Part shown: one piece after another, positions 21,838 through 33,760 of the stretch
How the letters are laid out: every line of letters begins with the position of its first letter
Position numbering within the stretch: position 1 is the first letter of the stretch
Source of the DNA: Plantago major
Taxonomy: Eukaryota; Streptophyta; Magnoliopsida; Lamiales; Plantaginaceae
DNA: 64,000 bases
Direction: 5' to 3'
Assembly (NCBI GenBank): GCA_026545765.1
Contig: CM048840.1
Coordinates: 3,989,265-4,053,264, forward strand
Program-made: the position numbers and the translations under genes
The notes under the pieces: generated by a model
Told to the model about the DNA's origin: nothing
Database searches by the model: none
What the model saw: only the letters and a program-made list of their open reading frames with translations

Positions 21838-24713
21838 ATGGGTTCAACAAGGTTTGACATTGACAAGTTTACAGGTGCAAACGATTTTGCACTGTGGAAG
21901 ATCAAGATGGAGGCTATCTTGACTCAGCAAGGCGTGGAGATGGCATTGTTTCCTCGTAGTGAAGTTCCTGCAACAATTAAAGACCAAGAATTAAAGATTC
22001 TCTCAGGGAAGGCTAGAAGTATAATCATATTGAGTTTGGGTGATGAACCATTAAGGGAGGTTGCTAAGGAGAAAACTGCAGTTGATATGTGGAAGAAGCT
22101 AGAATCGTTGTATCAAACACGATCTTTAGCTAGGAGATTATTTATGAAATCACAACTGTATTCTTACAGGATGGATCCAGATAGGAACATTCTTGAGCAA
22201 CTGGCTAAGTTCAACAAAACTCTTGATGAGATTGATAGCATTGAAGATTCAAAGCTTCCTGATGAAGATAAAGCAATAATTTTGCTTAATTCTCTACCTA
22301 AGTCTTATGAGAGCATCAGGGATGCAATAGCGTTCACAGGCCAAAAGAAGGTTACATTGGAGGAAGTTCAATGTTTAATCAGGCAGAAGGAACAACAAAA
22401 GGAGACAACTAAGGTAGAGGCATCAGGTGAGGGTCTCATGGCCAGGAACAATAACTACAAGCCTAAGTTTCAACCACAGTACCAGAAGAACAAGGGAAAA
22501 GCACCAGTTGGTGGTGGTTTTGCAAACAAGGAAACTAGAATTTGTCATCACTGTAAGAGACCTGGTCACCTAAAGAAAAATGGTTTCTTGTTAAAGAGAC
22601 AAAAGGACAATGAAGGTGGAGGGAGTACTTCCCGTGAGTTTGCAGGAAATATTGAGTATGATGGGGATGTGTTAAATATCACAGATGAGGTGATAAATAT
22701 CCCAGGAGGAGTGTTAAATGTCACAGATCAAGCCAACGATGAATGGGTTCTTGATTCTGGATGCACATTCCATATTTGTCCATATAAGGAGTGGTTTACC
22801 AAGTTGGATGTTAGCTATGGAGGCACAGTTATGCTGGGGAATGATATGATATGCAACATTCATAGTGTTGGTGACATAAAGCTCAGAATGGATGATGAGT
22901 CTGTGAAGACACTCATAGATGTTAGGTATATTCCTGAGATCAGAAGAAATCTAATCTCTCTTGGTACATTAGAGCAGAAAGGATATGGATTTAGCTCAGA
23001 GAATGGTGTGCTTACTGTGTATAATAAGGATGCATCTGCTGTCATGAGTGGCATAAGGAGGAATAAGCTCTACTATATGAGGTGTAGGGTGATTATTGGT
23101 GATGTATCTGTAGCAAGTACGGATGATACTGAGCTATGGCACAGGAGATTGGCACATGTAAGTGAGAAGGGGTTGATTGAGTTGCAGAAGAAGCAGGTAT
23201 TTGATACAAGCAAGATTGAGAAGCTAAAAACATGTGAGCAATGTATTATGGGAAAAGCTAAAAGGAACCCCTTCCCAACTGGTATACATACCAGTGGTGC
23301 TCCCCTAGATTACATACATGCAGATCTATGGGGACCTGCAACAGTGCAGACAAATGGTGGAGGTAGATATTTCCTTTCACTGATAGATGACTACACCAGG
23401 AGAGTGTGGGTGTATGTGCTGAGGAAAAAGAGTGATGCATTCTCTAGATTCAAAGAGTGGTGTGCAGAGGTCGAGTTGGAAAAGGGCTTGAAAGTTAAAG
23501 TGTTGAGAACTGATAATGGTTTAGAATTTTTATCAAGGGAATTCAACAAGTTTTGCATGGATAAAGGTATTAAGAGACACAGAACAATACCTGGTACTCC
23601 TCAACAAAATGGTTTAGTTGAGAGGATGAATAGAACTCTTCTAGAGAGAACTAGATGCATCATGTTTCAAGCTGGAGTTCCTAAGTCCTTCTGGGGTGAA
23701 GCTGTAACTACTATGTGTTACTTAATCAATAAAACTCCATCATAAGCCATATACAGATGAAAACTCCTGATGTATTGTGGTATGGAGCTGTGAAGGAATA
23801 CTCACACTTAAGAGTATTCGGTTGTCTAGCATATGTACATGTCAGGCAGGACAAACTTGAGCCAAGGGCATTAAAATGCATTTTCTTGGGCTATCCTAAG
23901 GGTGTGAAGGGATACAAGCTGTGGTGTATTGAGAAGAATGCTCAGAAGGTAGTTATTAGCAGGGATGTAATGTTTGAAGAAGATGTGTTCCCATACAAGA
24001 ACATTGATCATCACCTGGAAACTGATATAAAGGAGGTTAAAGATTCTGAGGATGAGGTGGAGCTTATGAGAATCAACGATCAAACTAAAGAAAACCACAA
24101 AGTAGTGAGTGATTCTCATGTTCAACAAGATGCAAGTGATCAGCCTAACAACTCAACTGGAGTTGAAATATCACAAAGCTCACCTGTGAGGAGTAATACA
24201 GCACAGAGATCTCATACCAGGATTAATACTAGTCCAACTACCACAACTAGTATTTCTACACAGGAACAATAAGCTCCAGAAGTTACACAACCAGCTACTG
24301 AGAATAAAAAACCACACAAGGAGGAATGTGGTACCAGTTACAGAAGAAATCAGAAACTTCCAGCTGGCAAGAGATAGAGAGAGGAGACAGCCTAAACCTA
24401 CGAATATGTATGGTTTTAGCAACATGGTGGCAGATTCACTAAGTACTTGTCATGATATTGAATATCAAGAGCCTCAGGATTTCACAGAAGCAAGTACAGG
24501 AGTAAAGAAGTCTCTCTATATGGATTAAAACAAAGCCCCAGGCAGTGGTATAGAAAGTTTTGTGAGTATATGGAAGAAATTGGTTTCATTAAATCTGCGT
24601 ATGATAGTTGTGTGTACTTGAAGAAAGAGAATGCTGCAGATATGTTGACAAAGGTGTTGAATCCAACTAAGTTCTTACATTGTTTGAATTTAGTTGGTGT
24701 CTCAAAGTGTTGA
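21838..24713 (+). pseudogene. gag-pol polyprotein of nested copia, RT deleted
   Basis: A 635-codon frame opens at 21838 (MGSTRFDIDKFTG). Gag runs to about residue 225. The knuckle CHHCKRPGHLKKNG has Gly where the fourth zinc ligand Cys should be. Protease shows VLDSGCTFHIC. GAG-pre-integrase shows LWHRRLAHVSEKG and CEQCIMGK. Integrase shows HADLWGP, RTDNGLEF and TPQQNGLVERMNR, so its DDE triad is intact. The frame stops at 23745 after INKTPS, then continues in other frames with LRVFGCLAYV and FLGYPKGVKGYKLW. At 24510-24600 an RT fragment (SLYGLKQSPRQWYRKF...CVYLKK) joins directly to the RNase H tail (NAADMLTKVLNPTKF). The catalytic YVDD block is deleted, so the element cannot reverse-transcribe by itself. 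Confidence 0.9.
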
Positions 24714-24822
24714 GGGATGCCAACACTGTGTGCTTGAGCTATTGTCTATCAAAGGATGATAGTGATAAAGAGAAAGTGAGATGAATGAAGTTTCTCCTGT
24801 TACTTCTCAACAAGGTGGAGAT

Positions 24823-25514
24823 TGTGAAGTTTTTGGGGTTGTTTCGAAGATTTCAGGTTTTACAGGGATCGGTTTGCAAGTTTTCAGTTTTACAGGGACT
24901 TGATTTCGAAGGTTTTGGAAGCACAGGGACCTGACAGCAAAAGTGGAAAAGCTGTTGGTTTCTTATCAAATTAAGAAACGCTTTCCGAAGACACTTTTTT
25001 TGTTTCTGGCCAAATTTGTTTCCTGTTCTAATTCTTTCTGCCGATTTCCTAGTTCAATTTGGTTTCGTTCTGTTTTTCCTTCCTTATTCCGATAGTTTTC
25101 AGTTTCCTGTAGCAATTCGGATTTCATCCTGTTCCTGTTCGACTTAGTCTGGTCCTGCGGCTATATATACAGAAAACAGAGCAAGATTAACGATGTGAAT
25201 TCAGAAGCAAACCAAGCCTGATGTCCTTCCGGTTTTTGTGCTATTCTTCATGATTAGAATAGTGATTATTAGCTGTAGTTGTGAGGATTATGTAGTAGAA
25301 TTCAAGGCGTAATTCTGGGTCAATTTCTCTGTAACTTAACTGGATTGGGAAAGCTTATGGAGTAATAAAATTCGTTGATTCTCCGTGAATGTAAAGTGGA
25401 TTTATTCAATCGAACCACGTTAAATTGTGTTTGTGTTTTATTACTTTCATTGGTGATTTTATTTGTCAAGTAGTTGATTGGTTTTATTGCGATTTTAGTT
25501 CGAATACTTTAACA
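24823..25514 (+). repeat. 3' LTR of nested copia
   Basis: 692 bp, TGTGAAGTTTTTGG...TTTAACA, directly after the purine tract CAAGGTGGAGAT (24811-24822). It carries the same TATA-like 'ggctatatatacag' (about 25160) as the 5' LTR. Confidence 0.88.
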
Positions 25515-26290
25515 TTTCCTATTATGATTTTTCACATCAAGTTTATACCTCTTACAAGCTCGCTGTTCAATCTAGTGTGCAAGAATTGGACGTGTTGTCT
25601 GTGCAAGTAAAGTGGTGTCTCAGTGTGTGGGTGTAATACATATGTGATCGTGGTATTAGGATACCTTAACGGAAATGGTGACGATCCCTCCCTAAAATCA
25701 TCCACGTTTGTTAGGTAATTAGAGGATAAGGATTGAGGTTTTAAGGCGGTGGAGAGATTCATTATTACTGAATTAAGAAAGACATGCCACGTTGATTCAG
25801 AATTGATGAGTAAAAATTTTACGTCTCTCTATAGTATACTACTATTAATATTTTAATATATAAATTATTTACATGAGCCTGCTTATTTCGGTTTTCATAA
25901 AGACGACCTAAAAAACAAAGAGGCCCACTAAACAAATACTATAAATTCATACGGTAAATATTATGGTGTCTATTCTTTCATAGGCCCTCGTTTGGATACA
26001 AAACGGTTGAAATCAAAACTAGTAACAAGTTGGGCCCAAAACTATATAAAACAACGATAACAATTCTAATTTAAAAACTCACATAATATCAATTTACTTT
26101 TTCACAAATAATGCCACGTGCGTAACACATATCAAAATATTAAAATTGGCTTGATATTATTTAAAAAAAATATATTTAAACATGCTTATGAGGTGAAAAA
26201 TGTCAGGGGCGTGACAGATTATTTTTTGTAACTAAAGTCTAATTTACATACTTATTACAAATGAATTCAATTTAACTTAAATTAAGTAAT

Positions 26291-26800
26291 CAATTGCACA
26301 ATTTCAATAGTTGTCCACTTACACAAGTAGCCCTATTGCCCCCAAATTTTTCAGCAGGGTCCAAAACAGCGTTGAAATCGCCAGTGACCAACCATGGCTC
26401 AGAAATAGAATGACTTAAATGGATTAGTTGAGACCATACATGTGGCTGCTCACTTGGAGCTGGGTACTGATAGACATTAGTCAGATTCACAGGAAATGGC
26501 TAAGTCGGCGAAACCATATGCACATGAAACACACGCTCCAATCCTATGCAGTCTAAGATCCACATCCTCTGAGTTATATAAAACCCAGAAACCACCACGC
26601 CTTGGAGTACCAATAGGTGGGGAGAAGATAGAGGAGTTGGAGTATGGAAACTGACGAATGATCTCCTCAGATCTTTCAAAGCCCACCCTAGTATCCATAA
26701 CTATCGTCATGACTGGACGATGCTCTCTGATAAGATTATCCAAAGCTGTACGAAATTCCTGGCGAGCAGCCCCACGTGCATTCCAAACGAGAAATTTCAT
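26291..26800 (-). pseudogene. LINE ORF2 endonuclease fragment
   Basis: Begins at 26800 with MKFLVWNARGAARQEF, the Asn of WNARG being the first catalytic position of the exo/endo/phosphatase fold. It continues with DTRVGFERSEEIIRQF, shifts frame near 26485, and gives PWLVTGDFNAVLDPAEKFGG, the conserved GDFN catalytic block. The open frame ends at 26290, next to the right edge of the gypsy-type solo LTR. The RT domain that should follow is absent. This nuclease would nick the target DNA. Confidence 0.82.
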
Positions 26801-27011
26801 TGAAGACCGATCAACACGCGGAAACCACTGCCCCGGAGGAATTCCTTCTATTCCGCTTTCCAGAGGCGTCACCATCGTATCTGGAAATGTTCCATTTGCC
26901 CAGGGTAGCAGAAAACAACACATGATGCACATCCCCTGTCATCCGAAACTGCTGCCTGTCGTAAGTGTACCTGACTGTGACCACTCCTGAATTCCTCGGA
27001 ACTTGGCATAG

Positions 27012-30000
27012 CTAAGGGGCCCTGTAGTAAGGCGGGACTCGAATTGTATTCCCATCCACCTTTTCAAAGTTGTTGTTCATCTGGATTTCTACTGGATCCG
27101 CCTTGATTTCCAGATCCATTCCCTGACCCTGCTGCTGCACTAAATTCTGTTGCACATTCAGTGGAATCCCTATTGGTACCTGATGTGTCAAAATCAAAGT
27201 TTTAATATTTGTTTAAGAGCCAAGAGTTAATCCTCAACACTACGAAAACCTGTAGTGTAGTGGAGTTAACCCCGAGGTCGGTCTCGAAGGACTTAACTAG
27301 GCTGAGTCTTGTTTACGAATAAAAGTAACAATATGAAAAGCAATAAAGGTTGGTTTGCCTCGGCGGCGAGATAATAGACTAAAGTGAATAACTACTTGCA
27401 ACTACTAGAAACCGATTTGATAGTAATGAGAATGAAATATGAATGGGGAAAATTATGGAGGGGTAACGTCAACAAGCTAGCTAGCAGGATATATGTGATT
27501 CACAGGATTGATTAAGCAAGTTGTCACAGACTTGAGTTAAAAAACGAATAGCACTAGTGGAGGCGTCAATTCCACTAGGCTACAATCAATCTAGCTAATC
27601 CTACTATTACTGTTTGCAACTAACTGTTAGATTGAAGCAAGACGAAAAACATTTGGGTGTATTGATTTAATGTTTAATCTAACAGTGATATTGACGGATT
27701 GCGCATCAAACGTAATAGCAAGATATGCGATTAATCTAAAAAGCACAAGTAATCGAATCCCGATGCACTTCGAATCACATAAACCCTAGCTAGCATGCAT
27801 TGAATCAGTCACCACCCCATAATAGGGGTGTTTAGCTACTCATAATAAGCGAAAGCACAATCATACCAGCAATAAACATAATCTCAAGCACAAAACAAAG
27901 ATTCGAGAGGATTGATACAATTTTACCCTTCGTTGTCACAAACCCTAGGTAGAAATTGAAGAACGAAAACGAATCGATGCAAAAGCTGTGTAGATAATCT
28001 CCCAATCAACGTCAATCTTCGAATTACAAGGGAAAACGGTTCAATTACCTCGAAATCGGGTAATTGCCTTGAAAACTAGGTCTAGCTCTAGAGCAGAGTA
28101 TTGTTCTTCACAATAGAATTGATTATCCAAAGTAAATCTCGATGTTTACTAATACAAGGAAAAGAAAACGAAGTCTGAAACGAATTAGGAAACAAATTGC
28201 GGAAAGAACGGCAAAAAAGAAAACTGTCGTCGCCAGTTTTCAACTGGCGTCGCCAGTTTCTTTCTGCGTGAAACAGAAAGTTGCTGGCGTCGCTTGATTT
28301 GATAGCGTCGCCGACTTCTTCTGATTATTTGTTTTGCCATTCGATGCCTTTTTTACTCCAATTCTCGATATTTTGGCCTTCCCGCTCCACTTCTAGCATC
28401 CATACGAGGCATTGGAACTCCAAATCTTGTAGATGCATATAAAATACACCATTTTACCTTCCATTAGCGCGGTTTAGCCAAATATCTACAAAACACAAAA
28501 AGAACAAGACAAGTAAAAATATTCTAGGAAAACTAAATAAAACTATACTCAAGGATGACAAAAAGACGGTAAAAAAGACCAAATGAGACGGTACAAAACC
28601 GACTCATCAGTACCTGCACAGCTGGTTGAAAATGAACAAGCGGCGCCTGAAAAGCCTGATTCCCTGCCAATCCATTGCTGGCCAAACCGCTGCTTCCTTC
28701 TCCAAAATCCCGCCTTCCGAACCTTGGTCTGTGACCTGTAAGAATCTGACTTGGAACCCAAGGAGGATGACCTCTATTGCGATTGCGATATGGACCTTGT
28801 TAAAATTCTCCTGCCGATGCTCTTCCTAACCCCAGATTCTGAATTTGAGCTCTTGCATGCAACAGATTTGGTCGATCTGTCCTTGGTAAGATTTTTCTCT
28901 CCCTTCCTGCAACCCTTGTCCTTGAATTTTCCAGTGGTAAAACATAGGGTTCTGCCCGATGGGAGCCATTGATCGGAACTATCATCATTCCCACCTGAAC
29001 ATACCTTCTGTCCACTACCAGTTGCGACCCATTGGTCATTGGAGCTGTTGTTGAAGACCCCTGTAGAGATGTTGGTACAAACGGCACTGTTGTCGCACAC
29101 AATGTTGATGTCTGTGTCGCAGTTTGGGTTGGGGTTGAAGTCGCCTGCTGCAGCGTTGTCTGTGACGGGAAGTTAGTGATTGATCCACTCTAGCCTCGGG
29201 GTATTCGGAGACACTGGTCTGCCTGGAGCCATTGTGATCTTCTCGGAGAATTAGCTGAGCAGAATTGTTGATGGATAATTGTGGAATATGGATAGTCTCT
29301 TTAGCCAAATTATTGGGTTTATATATAATTAATGCTCTGTCATCAGTAGCCAAACCGCCTAGATTAGGCTTATTTGCGTGCTCCACTTCCTCTAAAACAC
29401 TCATTACTTTTAAATTATCTTTATTTGCATGTTTCCTTGGTTCTGCCACCTGATCAATTGGGGAAGAAAGTGGAATAGTAGCAGAAATCACTTGATTTTC
29501 TAGAGAAGCCGATGGAGACAAAATCAAAGCCTCAACTGGACTACCACTTCCGTTATGATTTGGCGAATTCTCCTGTTGATGTGGGGCTGAGAGAACATCA
29601 TTTTGTGCTACAGAATTATTTTCCTCATTGGGCCTATTTTTAATAACCCACTTACTCTTTTGGCCCAATTTTGTAGAAATTGGTCCAGGTTGACACTGAT
29701 TGTCATCGTCAACACCCACTAGAGTCGAGAACTTGTTTATTAATTTTTTAGCGGTTCCAGGCGGTGGATTAGACGGTGCTGGATTATTCGAACTGGCCGA
29801 AATCACATCGGGAGAGTTCTTATGTGAAACATGTTGATGTGTTAATTGTTTCCTTTGTCCATTACGACGCCTAACAAAAGGTTTCTTAACAACAGTCTTC
29901 CATGGCGAATCCAACTCTTCTGAACAATCCTTTTGCTGCTTAGTGACATCCATCATTGGCTCTGAAACTGACATGTAGAGAGCTTTACAGTGGATATCAA

Positions 30001-30702
30001 TATGACCAATTTTCCCACAAGAGTAACAAAAAGCTCCTTTAAGTTCGTAAATCACAGTCTGTATCCTGTTACCAATCTGGATTTTTGGAATCAAAGATTC
30101 ATTAGCGTCAATATCCAAACAGAGACGGGGCATATCTTCCCCTAGAAGTTGAAGATGTATTACTATCAATTTTGATTGGCCTTCCTAGTAAACAACCAAT
30201 CTTATATAAGGCTTTTGGATGATAAAGTTCCAACGGAAGTTCTGGCAATTGAACCCATAGAACCATCTTTTGACCTTTCGCTGGATCAAAGCCTGGTTTC
30301 CAACGTTGAATACCAAGATAATAATTGAAAAGAAACCAAGGGCCACCCGCTAAGGCCATGAAATAGTCTTCCTCATTTTCCATCATAAGAACATAAAAGC
30401 CCTTACCAAGCACTGTCACTTGGATTTTTCCACGAACTTTCCATAAACCTGACAAATGCTTGCCTATATTGTTTATAACTCTTGAAATTCCTACTGTTTG
30501 AATGATAAGAGCTCTATTCCAGAAGTTGCTATAGCCTCTTAATTCATCTTCAGTAAAAGTAGTAAACGGAATAGAAGGATCTACTTGCTGAGCAGAGATA
30601 TAATCTTCAAAAACAGGGGATTTCTCCAGATGGGTAAACCATTCCTCAAAGTAGGTATGTACTGTACTTTCTTGGAGCTTGTCCTTAAAGGATAAACCAA
30701 TT
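27012..30702 (-). pseudogene. LINE ORF1 (DUF4283 and zinc knuckle), interrupted
   Basis: From about 30700 the minus-strand translation reads FEEWFTHLEKSPVFEDY, GLWKVRGKIQVTVLGKGFY and FALAGGPWFLFNYYLGIQRW-like text, the DUF4283 core. After a frame change near 30140 it gives KGAFCYSCGKIGHIDIHC, a complete CX2CX4HX4C knuckle (about 30045-30000). A long Ser/Pro/Asn-rich tail follows. ORF1 proteins bind LINE RNA. The tail is split by the solo LTR at 27181-28609 and resumes at 27180-27012 (ending VPPYYRAP). Multiple frame breaks make it a pseudogene. Confidence 0.8.
27181..28609 (-). mobile_element. Solo LTR inserted in LINE ORF1
   Basis: 1429 bp with termini TGATGTGTC...GACTCATCA and a perfect 5-bp target duplication GTACC (27176-27180 and 28610-28614). 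No coding domain is present. On the minus strand it begins TGATGAGTCGG, reminiscent of Ty3/gypsy LTRs of plants; the orientation and family are inferences. It divides the LINE ORF1 tail. Confidence 0.75.
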
Positions 30703-30706
30703 TAAT

Positions 30707-31642
30707 GTGAAGAATAAGATGATGGAACAATATGTGAGGGTATGGTAGGTATATGCGGGTATGGAAGTAGAGAAGAACAAAAACAGGGTCGAGAAGAGTC
30801 GATAGTTTGACTATCTCTCCTTAAGACTTTATTGCCCCGCTACGGTGCACACGGGTTGCTTGCAACAGTCTCCCAGGATAAAACTTCTCTTAAATGGTTA
30901 GGTTGCACTCCGATAACCAAGTCTGACGAACCTTAGTTTGAGTGTGTAAGAATGCACAAAGAGCAGGAGGAAAGAAAGCAAGTATGGAATGTGATGTGTG
31001 TTCTTGTGAAGAACTTATTCACATATTTATACTTGTTTGGTGATCTTTCCCAAGAGTTATATCCTTCCACGAAAGGTGTTAACTCTTCATTCAATAGACA
31101 CAAGTTGAAAGGAACACAATTCTTCAACTCAAAGGAAGTGTCTATTCATGAAAAGACCAGGAAAAATTCGAATTTTCGGAGAAAATTGCGCCTGTTCAGG
31201 CACTACAGGGCTCACCGCGGTGAACCCTTACCTCACCACGGTCTAGGAACCAAAAATAAGGTTTTGCTTTCCTAGACCGCGGTTAGCTACAGCGAAAAAT
31301 GAGCCACCGCGGTGAGCTACAATGTTTTCAGTTTTTTCTCCCGAATTTGAATTTTTCTTCTTTCTTTTCGATCACTTTGCTCTTCAACCCGAATTTTAGC
31401 ACATAGGATTACGAATCCTCATGTTTAAGATGACTTAACTCATTCATGTATTGATCAAACACACTTAAAGCATTAATCACCATTTCACCACTTGGCGATT
31501 TTGGTGACTTAATACATAAAGTGTAATTCGTTTTAACAACGAGATACATGCTTACACGGAATACTTGTTTTCGACGTGTTGGGCCCCATTGACCAATTCA
31601 TCGAATGAATTAAAATCTCAATCATTCACTAAAATTCCAACA
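30707..31642 (-). mobile_element. Probable copia solo LTR
   Basis: On the minus strand the right edge begins TGTTGGAATTTTAGTG at 31642, a typical copia LTR start, and the stretch runs to about 30707 (...TTCACA), where LINE sequence begins. No internal domain or second LTR is seen. The direct repeat at the flanks is unclear ('ccaat' versus 'caata'), so the left boundary is uncertain. Confidence 0.45.
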
Positions 31643-31890
31643 CAATATATTCAACCACCTTTACCATGTTCCATTCGATCTCTTCTCTGCCTGGTATAGT
31701 ATAAATTACTTGGAGTTAACCGACCACTATCTGTATATTATAATGTCTTTAGTGATTAACAGTTTTTAGGTGGAGTGCATATTCCTATGGGAACTGCACA
31801 TGTAATATATAAGTTCAAATATAGAAAAGGTTGCAACTTGTAACATATGCAACTTATTCAAACATTAGGAAAGTACTTAATTGTTCTGGT

Positions 31891-33713
31891 CTATAATAAC
31901 TTCACATCTCCAATTTTTCTTGCAAATCTAACACTGTCGTCAAGGACAACTTGCCAATCAAACTTGTACTCAAACCCCATGTCTGTGAGCAGAGAAGATC
32001 CCCACTCAGTGACTCTCTCAGGACCTTCCAAGTGCCTGATGCAGAAGAAAAAACAAGGTCAATTGAAAACATTCGTGCATACTACCATAACAGGTTAGAA
32101 AACGAATCATCAAATGATATAATTTCGAAGCTGGATGCCTTACTCTTTCTTGATATGAAATTCAGGATGCATCTTCTTGTAGTAGCTGGCAATATCCATA
32201 ATCGGAACATAAGCATTCGAGCATAAGAACCGGCCATTCATGGACGGTTGTTTCATGCAAAAGATATGTGCATTGGTTGCATCCTCTATATGAAGAACTG
32301 GGATTTTGGCCAGCATCATCCCCAGGACTCTAAGTGACTCGCAAGCGAATTCTTCATTGGTGAGGGGAGCCAAGAAAGCCAGTACACTTCCAGGTGTACA
32401 GGGCATAAGGCTTTCACCACCAACAAGCCCACAGACAAGTGCCACAGCTTCCATTTTGGTGCCGGTAGCTATGCTCATCAATTCTTGTTCTGCCAATGTT
32501 TTTGCTTTGGTATACTCCTGTAGGAAATCAGTCACAGCAAAGAAAGAACAAAAATGAATGAATATTATGTCTTCATATGAATGTTGTTATCCAAATTAGA
32601 ACTCACATGAGCAATTATTTGTCAAATTAAAAGCAACAAACGTCATAAAAGATCTATCATCTAAACAGAGAGGACAAAGTTTTTACAGGGAAAAAAAAAG
32701 ACTCTAAGGCTCGGTTTAACAAAACTAACTCATAGATGGTAGCTGAAAACCGATAAGCTAAATGATAGCTAACTAGGTAGCACAGACAGAGAGTTGTGAC
32801 TTAGCTACATAATCAAATTAGCTACCAGTTATACCTTGATTTAACTCTATTTTGGTCAATTAAGTTCATTTTACTTATAAATGAACCTACGAGGCAACAA
32901 CAATGAGTCCATGGGTGTGATCATTGATCTCACCCTCACTGTTCATAGTGAATCCCACTGCTAATTTGCTATAGAGTGGGATGTGAGATCAATGATCCCA
33001 CCCTTATGATTGTATTTTCCCCTTAAAAAAATACCTCGAGGAAATCTTTGTTGTAAGGAATAGAGCTATTAATAGGCGTCCAGCAAGTTTCATCCATGAA
33101 ATCCTTGTAACCACTCCCATCATGTTTTAAAGGGGAAGCAGCCATGACTGATGCTGTGAATATAAGCCGCTTCACCGTTCCTGATCTGATGCAGGCGTTG
33201 GCAATTTGCCTTACAGCATCAACAGTAGCATCAATCCTGTTATTGTGCTGGTTTAGAACAGGCACATCATTAGTCCTTTTAGAAGGGAAAAAGATGCAAC
33301 TTAGTACAAATTTGGAAAAAGAAAAGAACCTGGTGACCCTCAGTGTGGAGCAATGGAGTAGCAACATGGAACACAAACTGACAGCCTTGTATTGCTGCTT
33401 CAAATTCCTCTGCTTTGTACATGTCCGCCTCGAAAAGCTTCAATCTTTCGTTCGCCCCTGAAAAGCTCTTCAATATCTCTACCCTTTTGTCATCTACAGA
33501 TTCAGAGAAACAATTAAGTTTAGGAAAGAAAATGATGATCAAATCATGAGTATGATCATAAGTCATAAGATCGATTACTGTGTACGTACTCAAATTTCGA
33601 ACAGTGGAATGGACAGTGTATCCTTGATGCAAAAGCTTGTTGACTAATGAAGAGCCAATGTATCCAGTACCTCCTGTAACACACACATTACATGAGGAAT
33701 TGTTGTTCTCCAT
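31891..33713 (-). CDS. Dihydroflavonol 4-reductase/anthocyanidin reductase-like NADPH reductase
   Basis: Five exons on the minus strand: 33713-33590, 33493-33330, 33247-33035, 32517-32144 and 32035-31891. All introns are GT-AG. Joined length is 1020 bp, 339 codons plus TAG, with phase kept throughout. The protein is an extended short-chain dehydrogenase. It has Rossmann motif GGTGYIG (residues 14-20), Arg39 in TVRNL for NADPH, Ser129 in FTASV, and the YxxxK pair Tyr169/Lys173. It ends in a conserved LEGPERVTEWG...LTDMGFEYKF block. Length and motifs fit the DFR, anthocyanidin reductase and HC-toxin reductase family, which reduces flavonoid or related carbonyls in the cytosol. The substrate cannot be told from sequence; the WTPINSS and CGLVGG wording is nearer to anthocyanidin-reductase-like proteins. 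It is the only intact host-type gene here. A broken copy lies at 62.4-63.7 kb. Confidence 0.9.
32908..33006. mobile_element. Small inverted-repeat element in reductase intron 3
   Basis: The arms 'gatcattgatctcaccctcact' and 'agtgggatgtgagatcaatgatccc' are imperfect inverted repeats about 90 bp apart end to end, so the stretch folds into a hairpin typical of a MITE. A diverged version is in the same intron position of the pseudogene copy (63157-63240), so it predates the duplication. Confidence 0.55.
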
Positions 33714-33760
33714 TGTTTTGCAGCAGGCAATATTTTGATGACCACTTAGACTAATGAACT

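Larger units (their letters stand above)
13493..25514 (+). mobile_element. Ty1/copia retrotransposon (Tork/TNT-like), nested
   Basis: Two closely similar LTRs (13493-14180 plus 21771-21773; 24823-25514) flank a plus-strand gag-pol. Flanks are TTACC (13488-13492) and TTTCC (25515-25519), a target duplication with one change. The 5' LTR is split three bases before its end by a CACTA element. Gag, protease and integrase are readable, but most of reverse transcriptase and RNase H is deleted. The Tork/TNT-like lineage is inferred from gag and integrase wording, not proven. Confidence 0.85.
12257..26216 (+). mobile_element. Gypsy-type solo LTR carrying nested insertions
   Basis: The left end TGTGACGCCC (12257) and right end GGGGCGTGACA (ending 26216) form the short inverted termini of a class of plant LTRs. 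Flanks are GATTG (12252-12256) and GATTA (26217-26221), a 5-bp target duplication with one change. Removing the copia element at 13493-25514 leaves about 1.94 kb of LTR in two pieces with no internal domain, hence a solo LTR. The Ty3/gypsy assignment is by resemblance of the ends; the left piece is non-coding and contains 'gtgaactcagggtggccgta' type sequence. Confidence 0.6.
26291..30702 (-). mobile_element. LINE (plant L1-type) lacking reverse transcriptase
   Basis: On the minus strand: ORF1 with a DUF4283 domain and a CCHC knuckle (about 30700-27012, interrupted by a solo LTR), then the start of ORF2 with an apurinic endonuclease domain (26800-26291). The sequence stops within the endonuclease and no RT is present. 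Frameshifts are at about 30140 and 26485. LINEs normally lose their 5' part, but here the 5' part remains, so a later deletion removed the 3' half. Confidence 0.85.
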
